Shown here piece by piece: positions 12,473 through 21,101 of a stretch of 23,629 nucleotides of DNA. How positions within the stretch are numbered: position 1 is the stretch's first letter; the number at the start of each line of letters is the position of its first letter. Made by a program: the position numbers and the translations under genes. The stretch comes from Saprospiraceae bacterium. Lineage in GTDB: Bacteria; Bacteroidota; Bacteroidia; Chitinophagales; Saprospiraceae. The notes under the pieces are model-generated. The model did not search any database. It was given only the letters and a program-made list of their open reading frames with translations, and was not told the origin of the DNA. Location of the stretch: contig JALZVB010000047.1 of NCBI GenBank assembly GCA_023300835.1, positions 1-23,629 on the forward strand. Reading direction: 5' to 3'.

Positions 12473-15259
12473 ATGAAAGATTATTCATACGTATTTAATG
12501 CCCACCCTAGCTTTATTGATGACATGTATGCTAAATATAGCAACGATCCCGCATCTGTAGAAGAGGGATGGAGAGTATTTTTTGAAGGGTTTGAATTTGG
12601 AGGTAACTCCGAATCAGATGCTTCTTCTTCAACCCTTGCAAGTAGCTCCAAGGCCTTTTCTACCAGAACAGATGGGGCATTGGTTGCCAATAAAGAATTT
12701 GCAGCCTATTCTATTATAGGTGGATTCAGAAGAAGAGGACATCTCTTGTCTACAACCAACCCTATACGGGAAAGAAGAGACAGGCACCCTAATTTAGATT
12801 TAGCTGATTTCAATCTATCCGACGCAGATCTAGATACTCGATTTGAAGCCGGTGCAGAGGTTGGTCTACCCAATGGTACATTGAGAGAGATAATTGAAAA
12901 ATGCAAGCAGATCTATACAGGTAATATTGGGTTTGAATATGCACATATAGAGAACAGAGAAAAGAGAGTTTGGTTAAGAGAGCAGATAGAAAACAGATCC
13001 CTTAACAGTGATTTTGGCCTGAGCAGTGATAAAAAGAAGAAAATCCTTGAGAAACTCAATGGTGCCGTTATTTTCGAAAAATTTCTACATACTAAGTATA
13101 TTGGTCAGAAACGATTCTCACTAGAAGGTGGGGAATCTATGATAGCAGCCCTAGATTCAATCATAAGGTGTGGTGCTGAGGATAAAGTAGAGGAAGTTGT
13201 CATAGGAATGGCACATAGAGGTCGTCTCAATGTACTCGCCAACATAATGGGTAAGACTTATGAGGAGATCTTCAATGAGTTTGAAGGAATGGCACTGCCA
13301 GACCAAAAATTTGGTGACGGAGATGTGAAATATCACCTAGGATTTGCTTCAATGGTAGAAGCGGCTGAAGGGAAGAAAGTAAGTCTTAAGTTAGCCCCTA
13401 ACCCTTCCCACTTGGAGGCCGTAAATCCAGTTGTTGAAGGATTTGCAAGAGCTAATGCAGACATATTATTTGATAGTGATTACGATAAAATATTACCGAT
13501 ACTCATACATGGTGATGCTGCAATTGCTGGTCAAGGTATTGTTTTTGAAACAGTACAGATGAGTCAATTAGAAGGTTATTATACAGGTGGAACAATACAC
13601 CTTGTTATTAATAACCAGATAGGATTTACGACAGATTTTGAAGACGCAAGATCTTCTACCTATTGTACAGCGGCAGCTGGAATCGTGCAAGCGCCAGTTT
13701 TTCATGTAAATGGAGATGACCCTGAGGCAGTTGTATTTGCGGTAGAAGTAGCAACGGCTTATCGCCAAAAATTCAATAATGATGTTTTCATAGACATGGT
13801 TTGCTACAGAAAACATGGTCACAATGAAGGTGATGACCCTAACTTCACACAACCTAAACTATATGACCTTATAGACAATCACCCCAATCCAAGAGAGGTC
13901 TACCTTAAGAGGTTACTAGAAAGAGGAGATGTAGATTCTAAGTTGGCAGAAGACATGGAAAAAACATTCTGGGATCACCTACAGAACAGGTTAAATCTTG
14001 TCAAAGAAAATCCACTGCCTTATACTTATCAAGAGAAAGAACTGGCTTGGAAAAAACTTAAAGTATCATTTGATCCAGCAGATTTCCAGTCTTCACCTGA
14101 TACAGGAATTCCAGAAAAAACACTAAGAAAAATTCTTCAGCATATCGCCAAAGTACCAGAAGGAATTACCGCATTATCTAAAGTCAATAGATTACTTAAG
14201 AACACTAATAAGCTTCTTGCTAAAGACAACCTTGATTGGGCTCTAGGAGAAATGTCTGCATACGGAAGTTTATTATTGGAAGGTAAAGATGTCAGGATGA
14301 GTGGTCAGGATGTCAAGAGAGGTACTTTCTCTCACAGACATGCCATATTTAATGATATAGATAACGAAGTAGAATTCAATAGACTAGACAACTTAGCTGA
14401 TAAGCAAGGGAAGTTCAGAATATTCAATAGTTTCCTATCAGAGTTTGCCGTATTAGGTTTTGAATACGGTTACTCACTTGCTAATCCGGATACACTGGTT
14501 TTATGGGAGGCCCAGTTCGGAGATTTCTATAATGGTGCTCAGACCATAGTAGATCAGTTCATAAGTGCCGCAGAAAGTAAGTGGCAAAAAAGTACGGGTA
14601 TCGTTATGTTATTGCCACATGGTAATGAAGGTCAAGGACCAGAGCACTCTAGTGCTAAACTGGAACGATTTCTCCAGATGACAGCAGAATGCAACATGAC
14701 GATTGTCAATATGACAACGCCTGCTAACTTATTCCATAGTCTGAGAAGGCAGGTCGCTCGTGAATATAGAAAACCACTTGTAGTGATGTCTCCAAAATCT
14801 ATGTTAAGGCATCCGATGGCTGTAAGTAAAGTTTCTGAATTTACAGAAGGTACAAGATTCCAAGAAGTCATCGACGATCTTGATGCTAAGCCAGCTAAAG
14901 TAAAACGTTTATTATTCTGCTCAGGAAAAGTATACTACGACATAAAAGCTGGACTCGTCAAGGAAGAAAAGGATGGTAATAAAGTATACAGAGATGATAT
15001 CGCCGTAGTAAGAATAGAGCAGTTATATCCATTCCCAATTGATCAAATCAATGTTGTACTTGATAAATATAAAAAAGCATCTAAGTATTGGGTACAAGAA
15101 GAATCTGCTAACATGGGCGCATGGGACTATCTTATGAGGTACTGGAGACATACTGACATAGAGCTTATATCTAGATCAGCTTCAGCTAGTCCAGCAACTG
15201 GATTCAAGAAGATACATGATAAACAACAGGCTGATCTGGTTCAAAGAGCAATCGGGTAA
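12473..15259 (+). CDS. sucA: 2-oxoglutarate dehydrogenase E1 component
   Basis: A 928-residue thiamine-diphosphate enzyme that decarboxylates 2-oxoglutarate and passes the succinyl group to the E2 lipoyl domain in the TCA cycle. The N-terminal E1 segment is FNAHPSFIDDMYAKYSNDP (residues 8-26), used in binding E2. The catalytic core has GMAHRGRLNVLANIMGK (about 245-261), HGDAAIAGQGIVFETVQMS (about 346-364), the ThDP/Mg motif region NNQIGFTTD and HVNGDDPEAVVFA (about 378-422), and YRKHGHNEGDDPNFTQP (about 445-461). The pyrimidine-binding domain has WEAQFGDFYNGAQ (about 677) and HGNEGQGPEHSSAKLERFLQ (about 715-735). Length matches the family. The E2 gene sucB, often next door, is not here: a strong terminator follows, then an unrelated gene, so E2 and E3 must lie elsewhere. 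Confidence 0.98.
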   Translation: MKDYSYVFNAHPSFIDDMYAKYSNDPASVEEGWRVFFEGFEFGGNSESDASSSTLASSSKAFSTRTDGALVANKEFAAYSIIGGFRRRGHLLSTTNPIRERRDRHPNLDLADFNLSDADLDTRFEAGAEVGLPNGTLREIIEKCKQIYTGNIGFEYAHIENREKRVWLREQIENRSLNSDFGLSSDKKKKILEKLNGAVIFEKFLHTKYIGQKRFSLEGGESMIAALDSIIRCGAEDKVEEVVIGMAHRGRLNVLANIMGKTYEEIFNEFEGMALPDQKFGDGDVKYHLGFASMVEAAEGKKVSLKLAPNPSHLEAVNPVVEGFARANADILFDSDYDKILPILIHGDAAIAGQGIVFETVQMSQLEGYYTGGTIHLVINNQIGFTTDFEDARSSTYCTAAAGIVQAPVFHVNGDDPEAVVFAVEVATAYRQKFNNDVFIDMVCYRKHGHNEGDDPNFTQPKLYDLIDNHPNPREVYLKRLLERGDVDSKLAEDMEKTFWDHLQNRLNLVKENPLPYTYQEKELAWKKLKVSFDPADFQSSPDTGIPEKTLRKILQHIAKVPEGITALSKVNRLLKNTNKLLAKDNLDWALGEMSAYGSLLLEGKDVRMSGQDVKRGTFSHRHAIFNDIDNEVEFNRLDNLADKQGKFRIFNSFLSEFAVLGFEYGYSLANPDTLVLWEAQFGDFYNGAQTIVDQFISAAESKWQKSTGIVMLLPHGNEGQGPEHSSAKLERFLQMTAECNMTIVNMTTPANLFHSLRRQVAREYRKPLVVMSPKSMLRHPMAVSKVSEFTEGTRFQEVIDDLDAKPAKVKRLLFCSGKVYYDIKAGLVKEEKDGNKVYRDDIAVVRIEQLYPFPIDQINVVLDKYKKASKYWVQEESANMGAWDYLMRYWRHTDIELISRSASASPATGFKKIHDKQQADLVQRAIG

Positions 15260-15331
15260 GTTGACCAAAATCTTAGTTGCCTACTAAGTTATAGTCAAGT
15301 ATTTAATAGCATACTAAAGAAAAGTTATATT

Positions 15332-15369
15332 AGAGTCGAGAATTCGTTCTCGACTCTTGTTTTTTTTAT
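15332..15369 (+). terminator. UUCG-loop intrinsic terminator after sucA
   Basis: A perfect 11-bp stem AGAGTCGAGAA/TTCTCGACTCT (15332-15342 with 15347-15357) closed by a TTCG tetraloop and followed by TGTTTTTTTTATT. It starts 73 bases past the sucA stop and is one of the strongest terminators in the window. Confidence 0.92.
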
Positions 15370-15429
15370 TACCCCCCCTTATTTCTACTTAAAGCGTTAC
15401 CTTTTTATAAACTATTGTAAATCGTTATT

Positions 15430-15771
15430 ATGACAGAGGAATTAATAAACCCTCAGCATTTTACCAAAATTGAAATGAGGGTAGCGACTGTTATTTCTGC
15501 CGTAGTCTTTGAAAAAGCACATAGGCCAGCATACATAATGACCCTAGATTTTGGAAAACACGGAATTAAGAAAACATCTGCTCAATTGACTAAACGCTAT
15601 AAGGCCAATGAACTAATAGGAAAACAAGTCATCGCGGTTATTAATTTTCCTGACAAACAGATCGCTAATATCATGAGTCAGTGTCTTGTGCTAGGTGCAG
15701 TAGGTGATGATAATAATATCACAATAATTTCCCCAGGCAATCGTGTAGAAAATGGCTTACGCATAGGTTAA
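15430..15771 (+). CDS. csaA: CsaA-like tRNA-binding domain protein
   Basis: A 113-residue stand-alone OB-fold protein of the CsaA/EMAP-II tRNA-binding type. The family signature is visible: FTKIEMRVATVISAVVFEKAHRPAY (residues 11-35), LDFGKHGIKKTSAQLTKRY (40-58), GKQVIAVINFPDKQIANIMSQCLVLGA (64-90) and the C-terminal ISPGNRVENGLRIG. CsaA of Bacillus binds tRNA and has been proposed to act as an export-related chaperone; the true role in Bacteroidota is unclear. Length (about 110) and dimer-forming family architecture are normal. It is separated from sucA by a strong terminator and 170 bases, so it has its own promoter. Its TAA overlaps the stop codon of the convergent gene by 3 of 4 bases in a shared TTAA. 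Confidence 0.9.
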   Translation: MTEELINPQHFTKIEMRVATVISAVVFEKAHRPAYIMTLDFGKHGIKKTSAQLTKRYKANELIGKQVIAVINFPDKQIANIMSQCLVLGAVGDDNNITIISPGNRVENGLRIG

Positions 15772-16442
15772 TCTTGTCTTCCGTTGTAGAATACAAATGT
15801 CAATCCGATCATAGGAAAAGATTCGTTGAAGTCTCCTTCCTGCAGATCCAATTGTCTTCTCAGTGGATTGAGATTAATCTTATCTATAGGAAACTGGTAA
15901 TAAGGCCTGATTTCAAAACTCACAAGATCATTCCCACCAAAAGCAAAACCTATGTGAGCTCTTGCAATGAACTGAGCTTCGGGGATAAAATTGACACTTT
16001 TCCTAGAAGAATTACCCAGTCTTTTCTTGATAGCAGCACTATTTCTGCCTATCGACCCCCCTATACTGCGGCTCCCCATACGATAACTCATGGTTGCTAA
16101 TATTGTATTGAACCTATAAAACAATTCTTCTTGAAATAGACTTCCGTTAGAATTCTCTCCTACTGCAATTCTTGTCCTACCTAAGTTCTCCCAACCTATT
16201 TCTAAAGAAACATTGCTGACCGTACATCTTGCCCCTAAGGAAATACCATGCATAGTACCCAAGCCCTCATAAGGGAACTGTAGATCAACAGTCTCAGAAA
16301 TGGTCGCATTAGCCTCAGCTAGTATACTGTTATTTACATCTGGTTTCGCGATGCCCAGTGCATAGCCTATCTTAAGATTAAGTTGAGCATATCCTTGATT
16401 GTATAGGAAAAGAACAATTATAACTGCGGCCCATCTATTCAT
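15768..16442 (-). CDS. Putative outer membrane beta-barrel protein
   Basis: A 224-residue protein with a signal peptide (MNRWAAVIIVLFLYNQGYAQ) and an alternating polar/hydrophobic pattern over the rest, typical of small Bacteroidota barrels: LNLKIGYALGIAKP, VSLEIGWENLGRTRIAV, NTILATMSYRMGSRSIGGSIG, FIARAHIGFAFGG, LVSFEIRPYYQFPI and a final MIGLTFVFYNGRQD strand. No specific family is recognised. It converges with the csaA-like gene and shares its stop codon region (TTAA at 15768-15771), leaving no room for a terminator between them. It diverges from the second TMTC-like gene across 289 bases. Confidence 0.75.
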   Translation of the reverse strand: MNRWAAVIIVLFLYNQGYAQLNLKIGYALGIAKPDVNNSILAEANATISETVDLQFPYEGLGTMHGISLGARCTVSNVSLEIGWENLGRTRIAVGENSNGSLFQEELFYRFNTILATMSYRMGSRSIGGSIGRNSAAIKKRLGNSSRKSVNFIPEAQFIARAHIGFAFGGNDLVSFEIRPYYQFPIDKINLNPLRRQLDLQEGDFNESFPMIGLTFVFYNGRQD

Positions 16443-16731
16443 AAGGTGAAAATAAGGAACTCGTTTCTATTTCATATAGATTTCAAGACGATAGATGAAA
16501 ATGGTTCTTAAATAATCAAGTAGTGAAATAATCATAATTCTAATTTGTCTAAATAGGCTCATCTCACAACTCCATGCGCTCTAAACGCTAACTGGGTAAT
16601 GATTTTCAGCCTACATCACAGAAATCAGTCCCTTATATCGTAATAGCATTGGATTTTTTTTGCATATTTAGAACATTAAAGGATACGTCTTTTAATTAGT
16701 TTTTGCTGTTAGAATCATAAATCCTTTACAA
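16443..16731. other. Divergent intergenic region before the second TMTC-like gene
   Basis: A 289-base region that must hold promoters for both flanking genes. On the plus strand a TTTTTTTTG run near 16654-16662 precedes TACGTCTTT near 16684, close to but not matching a TTG / TAnnTTTG pair. Nothing clear is seen for the minus strand. A GCGCTCTAAACGC stretch resembles part of a tRNA anticodon arm but has no T-arm or acceptor stem. Confidence 0.4.
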
Positions 16732-18558
16732 ATGCCCCTTTGGAATAGTATTAACACCTCCCATGACCTCAGCCTAAAAACTAAGTTAGCTACCTATGCG
16801 TTCTTTTTGGCGGTAGCTTTTATGCTCTATGCACAATCAATAGGCTACGATTATGTCCTAGATGATAAGATCGTATTCACAGACAACAACTATGTCAAAG
16901 AAGGATTTTCTGGAATTGCCAAAATATTGTCTACCGAAAGTTTTATGGGTTACTTCAGTGAACAAAAGGATCTTGTCCAAGGTGCTAGATATCGTCCATT
17001 ATCTCTCATAACATTCAATCTAGAATATCAGCTTACCGGATTAAACAAACGGCTGAGCCACTTTCTAAACATCTTCTTCTATGGTCTATGTGGTTTTCTA
17101 ACTTTTATATGCCTACACAAGCTATTTCAAACCAAAGTTAATTCTAAAATATGGGGAGGACTAGCGTTTCTTACAGCAGTAATTTTCTTACTACATCCTA
17201 TACACGTAGAAGCTGTTGCCAATGTCAAAGGACGAGATGAGATCCTATCTTATTTATTCAGTATATCGAGTCTGTATTTTGCAATAAAATACATTGATAA
17301 CAATAAACTACTAACACTACTATTCAGTGGCATCTGTTATATCTTAGGCTTACTGGCTAAAGAGAATACCATCACATTTCTATTTGTAATACCATTTGCG
17401 GCAATTCTTTTCAGACCCAAAAACAAGAAAACGATTGCAAAATTAACAGGCCTTACCTTATCATTATCACTTATCTACTTAGTCACTAGATATCAAGTAG
17501 TAGGCTACCTCATGAACAGTGCCCCTGTAAATGATCTTATGAACAATTCATTTGCAGAGATGAATGGCGCTCAGAAATATGCTACCATATTCTATACGTT
17601 ATTGGAGTATCTCAGGTTAGGTATTTTCCCACATCCATTGACGCATGATTATTACCCTTACCATATTCCTAAAATGGAATGGAGTGATTGGCAGGTACTA
17701 CTCAGCCTACTAATACACATTGTGCTTGTTGTTATTGCTACTTTTAGTTGGAAAAAAAACAAGGTTATTACATTTGCTATAGGTTATTATATAGCTGCAC
17801 TTTCTATCGTTTCTAACTTGGTAATAAGCATAGGGACTTTTATGAATGAACGATTTATATTTGCAGCTTCACTAGGAATGTGCCTCCTACTTGTTTATGT
17901 TGTAAATCAGTTAGGAAAGCGAATCAATACTGAAAAATCTAATCTCATAACATATGCAATTGTAGGCTTAATCGGGATAGGATTTGCTTATAAATCCTAT
18001 ACTAGAGTACCTGCATGGAAATCAGAATTATCACTCAACAAAGCCGCTATAAAGGTCTCCAAAAATAGTGCTCGTGCCAACAGTTTTATGGCAACTGCAT
18101 TGTTCAATGAATATAAAAAAGAGAACAACACAGATAAGAAAAAGAAATTACTACTACAGGCAGAACCCTATGCCCTAAAAGCCACAGAGATTCATCCCAA
18201 TTACTACAATGGACATCTCATGAGAACAGGAATAGCGGCTGAAAAATATAAGTATGACAGAAATCTAGATAATCTACTTTCTGAGTTTACAGAAACCATT
18301 AAGATCAGGCCAGATGTAGAATATGTCAAAACATATCTAGAGTATCTCAACTCAAGAGCGGATAAAAACAAGTTGATAGACTTCTATCTCAATGCCAGTG
18401 AGAATATACTTATTAAGCAACAACGGAAATATGATTGGGCCGTATTTATTCTTCAAATAGGATTAAAAGTAGATCCTAATGAACCCAGATTACGCCGCGC
18501 AATGAGGACAGCATATACAGGCCTAGGCAGACCAGAAATGGCCAATAAATACAGATAG
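16732..18558 (+). CDS. TMTC-like GT-C membrane protein (second copy)
   Basis: A 608-residue polytopic membrane protein. The first helix lies at about 20-38 and is followed by YDYVLDDKIVFTDNNYV with the acidic pair D44-D45. RYRPLSLITF lies at 87-96, and the conserved loop HPIHVEAVANVKGRDEIL at 155-172. Both loops parallel those of the protein at 9766-11763 (NYDDPGYVTKNP; HPMHVESVAWISERKDML), marking the same TMTC/DUF1736 group. Further helices run to about 420. The C-terminal 190 residues are helical with weak TPR character (ALKATEIHPNYYNGHLMRTGIAAE; AVFILQIGLKVDPNEPRLRRAM), clearly more degenerate than in the other copy. Enzymatic activity (glycosyl transfer from a polyprenyl donor to exported protein) is inferred from the family only. 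It is 16 bases upstream of dprA and probably co-transcribed with it. Confidence 0.85.
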   Translation: MPLWNSINTSHDLSLKTKLATYAFFLAVAFMLYAQSIGYDYVLDDKIVFTDNNYVKEGFSGIAKILSTESFMGYFSEQKDLVQGARYRPLSLITFNLEYQLTGLNKRLSHFLNIFFYGLCGFLTFICLHKLFQTKVNSKIWGGLAFLTAVIFLLHPIHVEAVANVKGRDEILSYLFSISSLYFAIKYIDNNKLLTLLFSGICYILGLLAKENTITFLFVIPFAAILFRPKNKKTIAKLTGLTLSLSLIYLVTRYQVVGYLMNSAPVNDLMNNSFAEMNGAQKYATIFYTLLEYLRLGIFPHPLTHDYYPYHIPKMEWSDWQVLLSLLIHIVLVVIATFSWKKNKVITFAIGYYIAALSIVSNLVISIGTFMNERFIFAASLGMCLLLVYVVNQLGKRINTEKSNLITYAIVGLIGIGFAYKSYTRVPAWKSELSLNKAAIKVSKNSARANSFMATALFNEYKKENNTDKKKKLLLQAEPYALKATEIHPNYYNGHLMRTGIAAEKYKYDRNLDNLLSEFTETIKIRPDVEYVKTYLEYLNSRADKNKLIDFYLNASENILIKQQRKYDWAVFILQIGLKVDPNEPRLRRAMRTAYTGLGRPEMANKYR

Positions 18559-18574
18559 CATAGATTATAGAACA

Positions 18575-19675
18575 ATGTCATTATCAGAAGAACAATACCT
18601 CCATTTATTAGCACTTAATTTTGTCCCTAACATAGGTTCAGTTATGGCTAAGACTCTAATCTCCTATTGCGGAGGGATAAAAGAGGTATTCAATACACCG
18701 CAAAAAGAATTAATTAAAATTCCTACCATTGGTCAGAAACGAGCAAACGACATATTGTCATCAGATACGCTGAAACAAGCCGAAGAGGAATTAAAACATA
18801 TATCTTCTAATGGGATTAAAATGGTGTCATATCTAGATGACGATTACCCACATCGTCTCAAGCACTATCCAGATGCCCCATTAATATTATTCTACAAAGG
18901 GGAAGTTGATTTTAATGTCAATCGGACGGTTGCCATCGTCGGTACTAGAAAAATAACCTCTTATGGCACAATACAATGTGAGAAACTTGTCCAAGAGTTA
19001 ATAGACTACAACGTGACTATAGTATCAGGACTTGCCTACGGTGTAGACACCTGTGCGCATCGCAAAGCGCTTGAATTGAACATACCTACTATTGGCGTTC
19101 TAGGAAATGGGCTAGCTAATGTCTATCCTGCATCCAATAGAAAAATAGCACAGCAGATGACTCAAAATGGCGGGCTTGTCAGCGAACTAAAATATTATGC
19201 AAAGCCAGACAGAGAAAATTTTCCAATGAGAAACAGGATCATTGCAGGTATGTCTGATGTAGTGGTGGTCATAGAATCTGGTGCCAGTGGTGGCTCTATG
19301 ATTACTGCAGAAATAGCCAATAACTACAACAAGGATGTATTTGCCATTCCAGGTAAACTAGGTGATGATTATTCGAAAGGCTGCAATCAATTGATAAAAA
19401 TTCATAAAGCGCATCTGTTAACTTCTGCCAAAGACATAGAGTATATTATGCGTTGGGACCAAAGTGCCATCCCTAAACAACTGCCTTTGATTATAGATCT
19501 TGATGATGATGAAAGGCAAGTTGTAAACATACTCAGAGAAAACGGATCATTAGGCTTAGATAAATTACATTACAGTTCTGAAATTCCATTATTCAAACTA
19601 ACCTCAATTTTATTAACATTAGAATTCAAGGGGTTGCTTAAGTCCCTACCAGGCAAAAAGTATATCTTGACCTAA
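18575..19675 (+). CDS. dprA: DNA-processing protein DprA
   Basis: A 366-residue DprA/Smf protein, which binds incoming single-stranded DNA in natural transformation and loads RecA. The N-terminal helix-hairpin-helix/SAM-like part is at residues 1-75 (FVPNIGSVMAKTLISYCGG; IPTIGQKRANDIL). The Rossmann-fold core is at about 115-290, with VAIVGTRKITSYG, TIVSGLAYGVDTCAH (148-162), NFPMRNRIIAGMSDVVVVIESGASGGSMITAE (215-246) and FAIPGKLGDDYSKGCNQLI. The C-terminal winged-helix-like domain is at about 305-366. All core motifs are present, so it should be functional. It is the middle gene of a three-gene plus-strand run. No comEC, comF or pilus gene is in the window, and dprA also occurs in bacteria with no shown competence. 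Confidence 0.96.
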   Translation: MSLSEEQYLHLLALNFVPNIGSVMAKTLISYCGGIKEVFNTPQKELIKIPTIGQKRANDILSSDTLKQAEEELKHISSNGIKMVSYLDDDYPHRLKHYPDAPLILFYKGEVDFNVNRTVAIVGTRKITSYGTIQCEKLVQELIDYNVTIVSGLAYGVDTCAHRKALELNIPTIGVLGNGLANVYPASNRKIAQQMTQNGGLVSELKYYAKPDRENFPMRNRIIAGMSDVVVVIESGASGGSMITAEIANNYNKDVFAIPGKLGDDYSKGCNQLIKIHKAHLLTSAKDIEYIMRWDQSAIPKQLPLIIDLDDDERQVVNILRENGSLGLDKLHYSSEIPLFKLTSILLTLEFKGLLKSLPGKKYILT

Positions 19676-19700
19676 TTTACGTTAACTCTTAATTACAGAA

Positions 19701-20912
19701 ATGAAATTTCTATCTATTCTGCTTCTCCTATCGTCTATTATTTCTTGTGACTCTACAAGATCTATTACGCCTACGCAAGACGTATCTAAACAAGAAACAC
19801 AAAGAGCTAATACGCCAATAATAAAGAGTGACACTGAGAATACAACAATAAAAAGGGATAATGTAGCTGCAACACAAAAAGCTAAAAATGTAATCTTTCT
19901 TATAGGTGATGGCATGGGAATAGGTCAGATAACAGCAGGTACATATATGTCTGACAACAAATCAAGTCTAGAAAGATTCCCGGTAGTAGGTCTGCATAAG
20001 CCCTACTCTAGCGACAACCTTGTTACAGACTCGGCCGCTGCAGCGACCTCATTTGCTTGTGGAGTCAAGACGTTTAACCATGCGATCGGTGTAGATAAAG
20101 ACTCCTTGCCTGTCCAATCAATTCTAGAGGAATGTGAGGCCAAAGGTTATACAACTGGTCTTGTCGCTACTTCTACGATTGTGCATGCCACACCGGCATC
20201 TTTTATAGCACATAATGTGTACCGTAGAAACTACGAAGAAATAGCCCTAGATCTCCTGAAAACTGATGTTGATTATCTCGTAGGAGGCGGAAAGAGATTC
20301 TTTGATAGTAGAGAACTTGATGACCGTAATCTTATCAAAGAATTTGAGGCCAAAGGCTACACTGTCTTCGACCAATTAGAAGACTTCATTGATCTTACTC
20401 CTGCAATTGATAAGGCAGATAAATTTATTTATTTCAGTGCCAACAGTGACCCTATTCCAGTTGCAAGTGGTCGTGACTATTTTATTGATGCCTCTATGTC
20501 TGGCATTAATTTCTTGGATAGTAAAGCCGCAAATACAACTACTGATGGCTTTTTTATCATGTGTGAGGCTTCCCAGATTGACTGGGGAGGTCATGCTAAC
20601 GATTCTGAATATATCATCTCAGAGTTCCAAGAATTTGATCAACTCATACATAAAGTAATGGACTGGGCAAAGAAAGATGGAGAAACCCTTGTTGTTGTTA
20701 CCGCTGATCATGAGACTGGTGGATATACAATACAACCTGGATCTACTCAAGATAGTCTAGTAACCGCCTTTACGACAACTAAACACAGTGGAGACTTTAT
20801 CCCTGTTTTTGCTTATGGCCCAGGATCAGAGATGTTCGGTGGCATATATGAGAATACAGATATATATTTTAAAATGAGGTCGGCTCTAGGATTTGAGGAA
20901 GTGAAGAAGTAG
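19701..20912 (+). CDS. Alkaline phosphatase (PhoA family), lipoprotein
   Basis: A 403-residue metal-dependent phosphomonoesterase. The lipoprotein signal ends in IISC (C16), so it should be lipid-anchored to the outer or inner membrane on the periplasmic or outside face; a Thr/Asn/Lys-rich linker follows to about residue 60. The PhoA catalytic set is complete by eye: D70 in GDGMG, nucleophile S111 in TDSAAAA with D110, H162 and T164 in VHATPAS, E289, D294 and H298 in CEASQIDWGGHAND, D336 and H337 in ADHETGG, and H362 in TTKHSGDF. Family enzymes bind two Zn and one Mg and release phosphate from organic esters. It follows dprA by 25 bases and is closed by a terminator. No Pho-box can be recognised upstream, so phosphate control is not shown. 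Confidence 0.94.
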   Translation: MKFLSILLLLSSIISCDSTRSITPTQDVSKQETQRANTPIIKSDTENTTIKRDNVAATQKAKNVIFLIGDGMGIGQITAGTYMSDNKSSLERFPVVGLHKPYSSDNLVTDSAAAATSFACGVKTFNHAIGVDKDSLPVQSILEECEAKGYTTGLVATSTIVHATPASFIAHNVYRRNYEEIALDLLKTDVDYLVGGGKRFFDSRELDDRNLIKEFEAKGYTVFDQLEDFIDLTPAIDKADKFIYFSANSDPIPVASGRDYFIDASMSGINFLDSKAANTTTDGFFIMCEASQIDWGGHANDSEYIISEFQEFDQLIHKVMDWAKKDGETLVVVTADHETGGYTIQPGSTQDSLVTAFTTTKHSGDFIPVFAYGPGSEMFGGIYENTDIYFKMRSALGFEEVKK

Positions 20913-21038
20913 GGATGTACCAAGTTAAAATATCAAAAGAACCATAAGACTATGGCTTTGATTAATAAATATTTGGAATGAGCTTCCTAGAGAGCCTTTT
21001 ATTATGAAGTCTTTTAAAATTCTTGCCTCTCAAATAAC

Positions 21039-21075
21039 AAAAGTCCCGTTAAGATGAATCTCAACAGGACTTTTT
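21039..21075. terminator. Bidirectional terminator between phosphatase and cytochrome genes
   Basis: AAAAGTCC/GGACTTTT (21039-21046 with 21067-21074), extended inward by GTT/AAC and AGAT/ATCT with two mismatches and a GA loop, followed by TTTTTAA on the plus strand and TTTTGTTATTT on the minus strand. It lies between convergent genes and can serve both. Confidence 0.85.
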
Positions 21076-21101
21076 AATCGGCATTACTAATTATCTTAAA
21101 T

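Noticed and set aside
13568..13852. 94-codon open frame on the minus strand inside sucA
   Set aside because: It lies wholly within a strongly conserved enzyme gene, and its product has no recognisable motif, so it is a shadow frame.
15774..16100. 108-codon plus-strand frame opposite the outer-membrane protein gene
   Set aside because: The minus-strand frame has a signal peptide and barrel pattern; the plus-strand product looks random and directly follows the csaA-like stop.
16575..16610. tRNA-like anticodon-arm string (GCGCTCTAAACGC) in the divergent intergenic region
   Set aside because: No T-arm consensus, acceptor stem or CCA-adjacent pairing can be placed around it.
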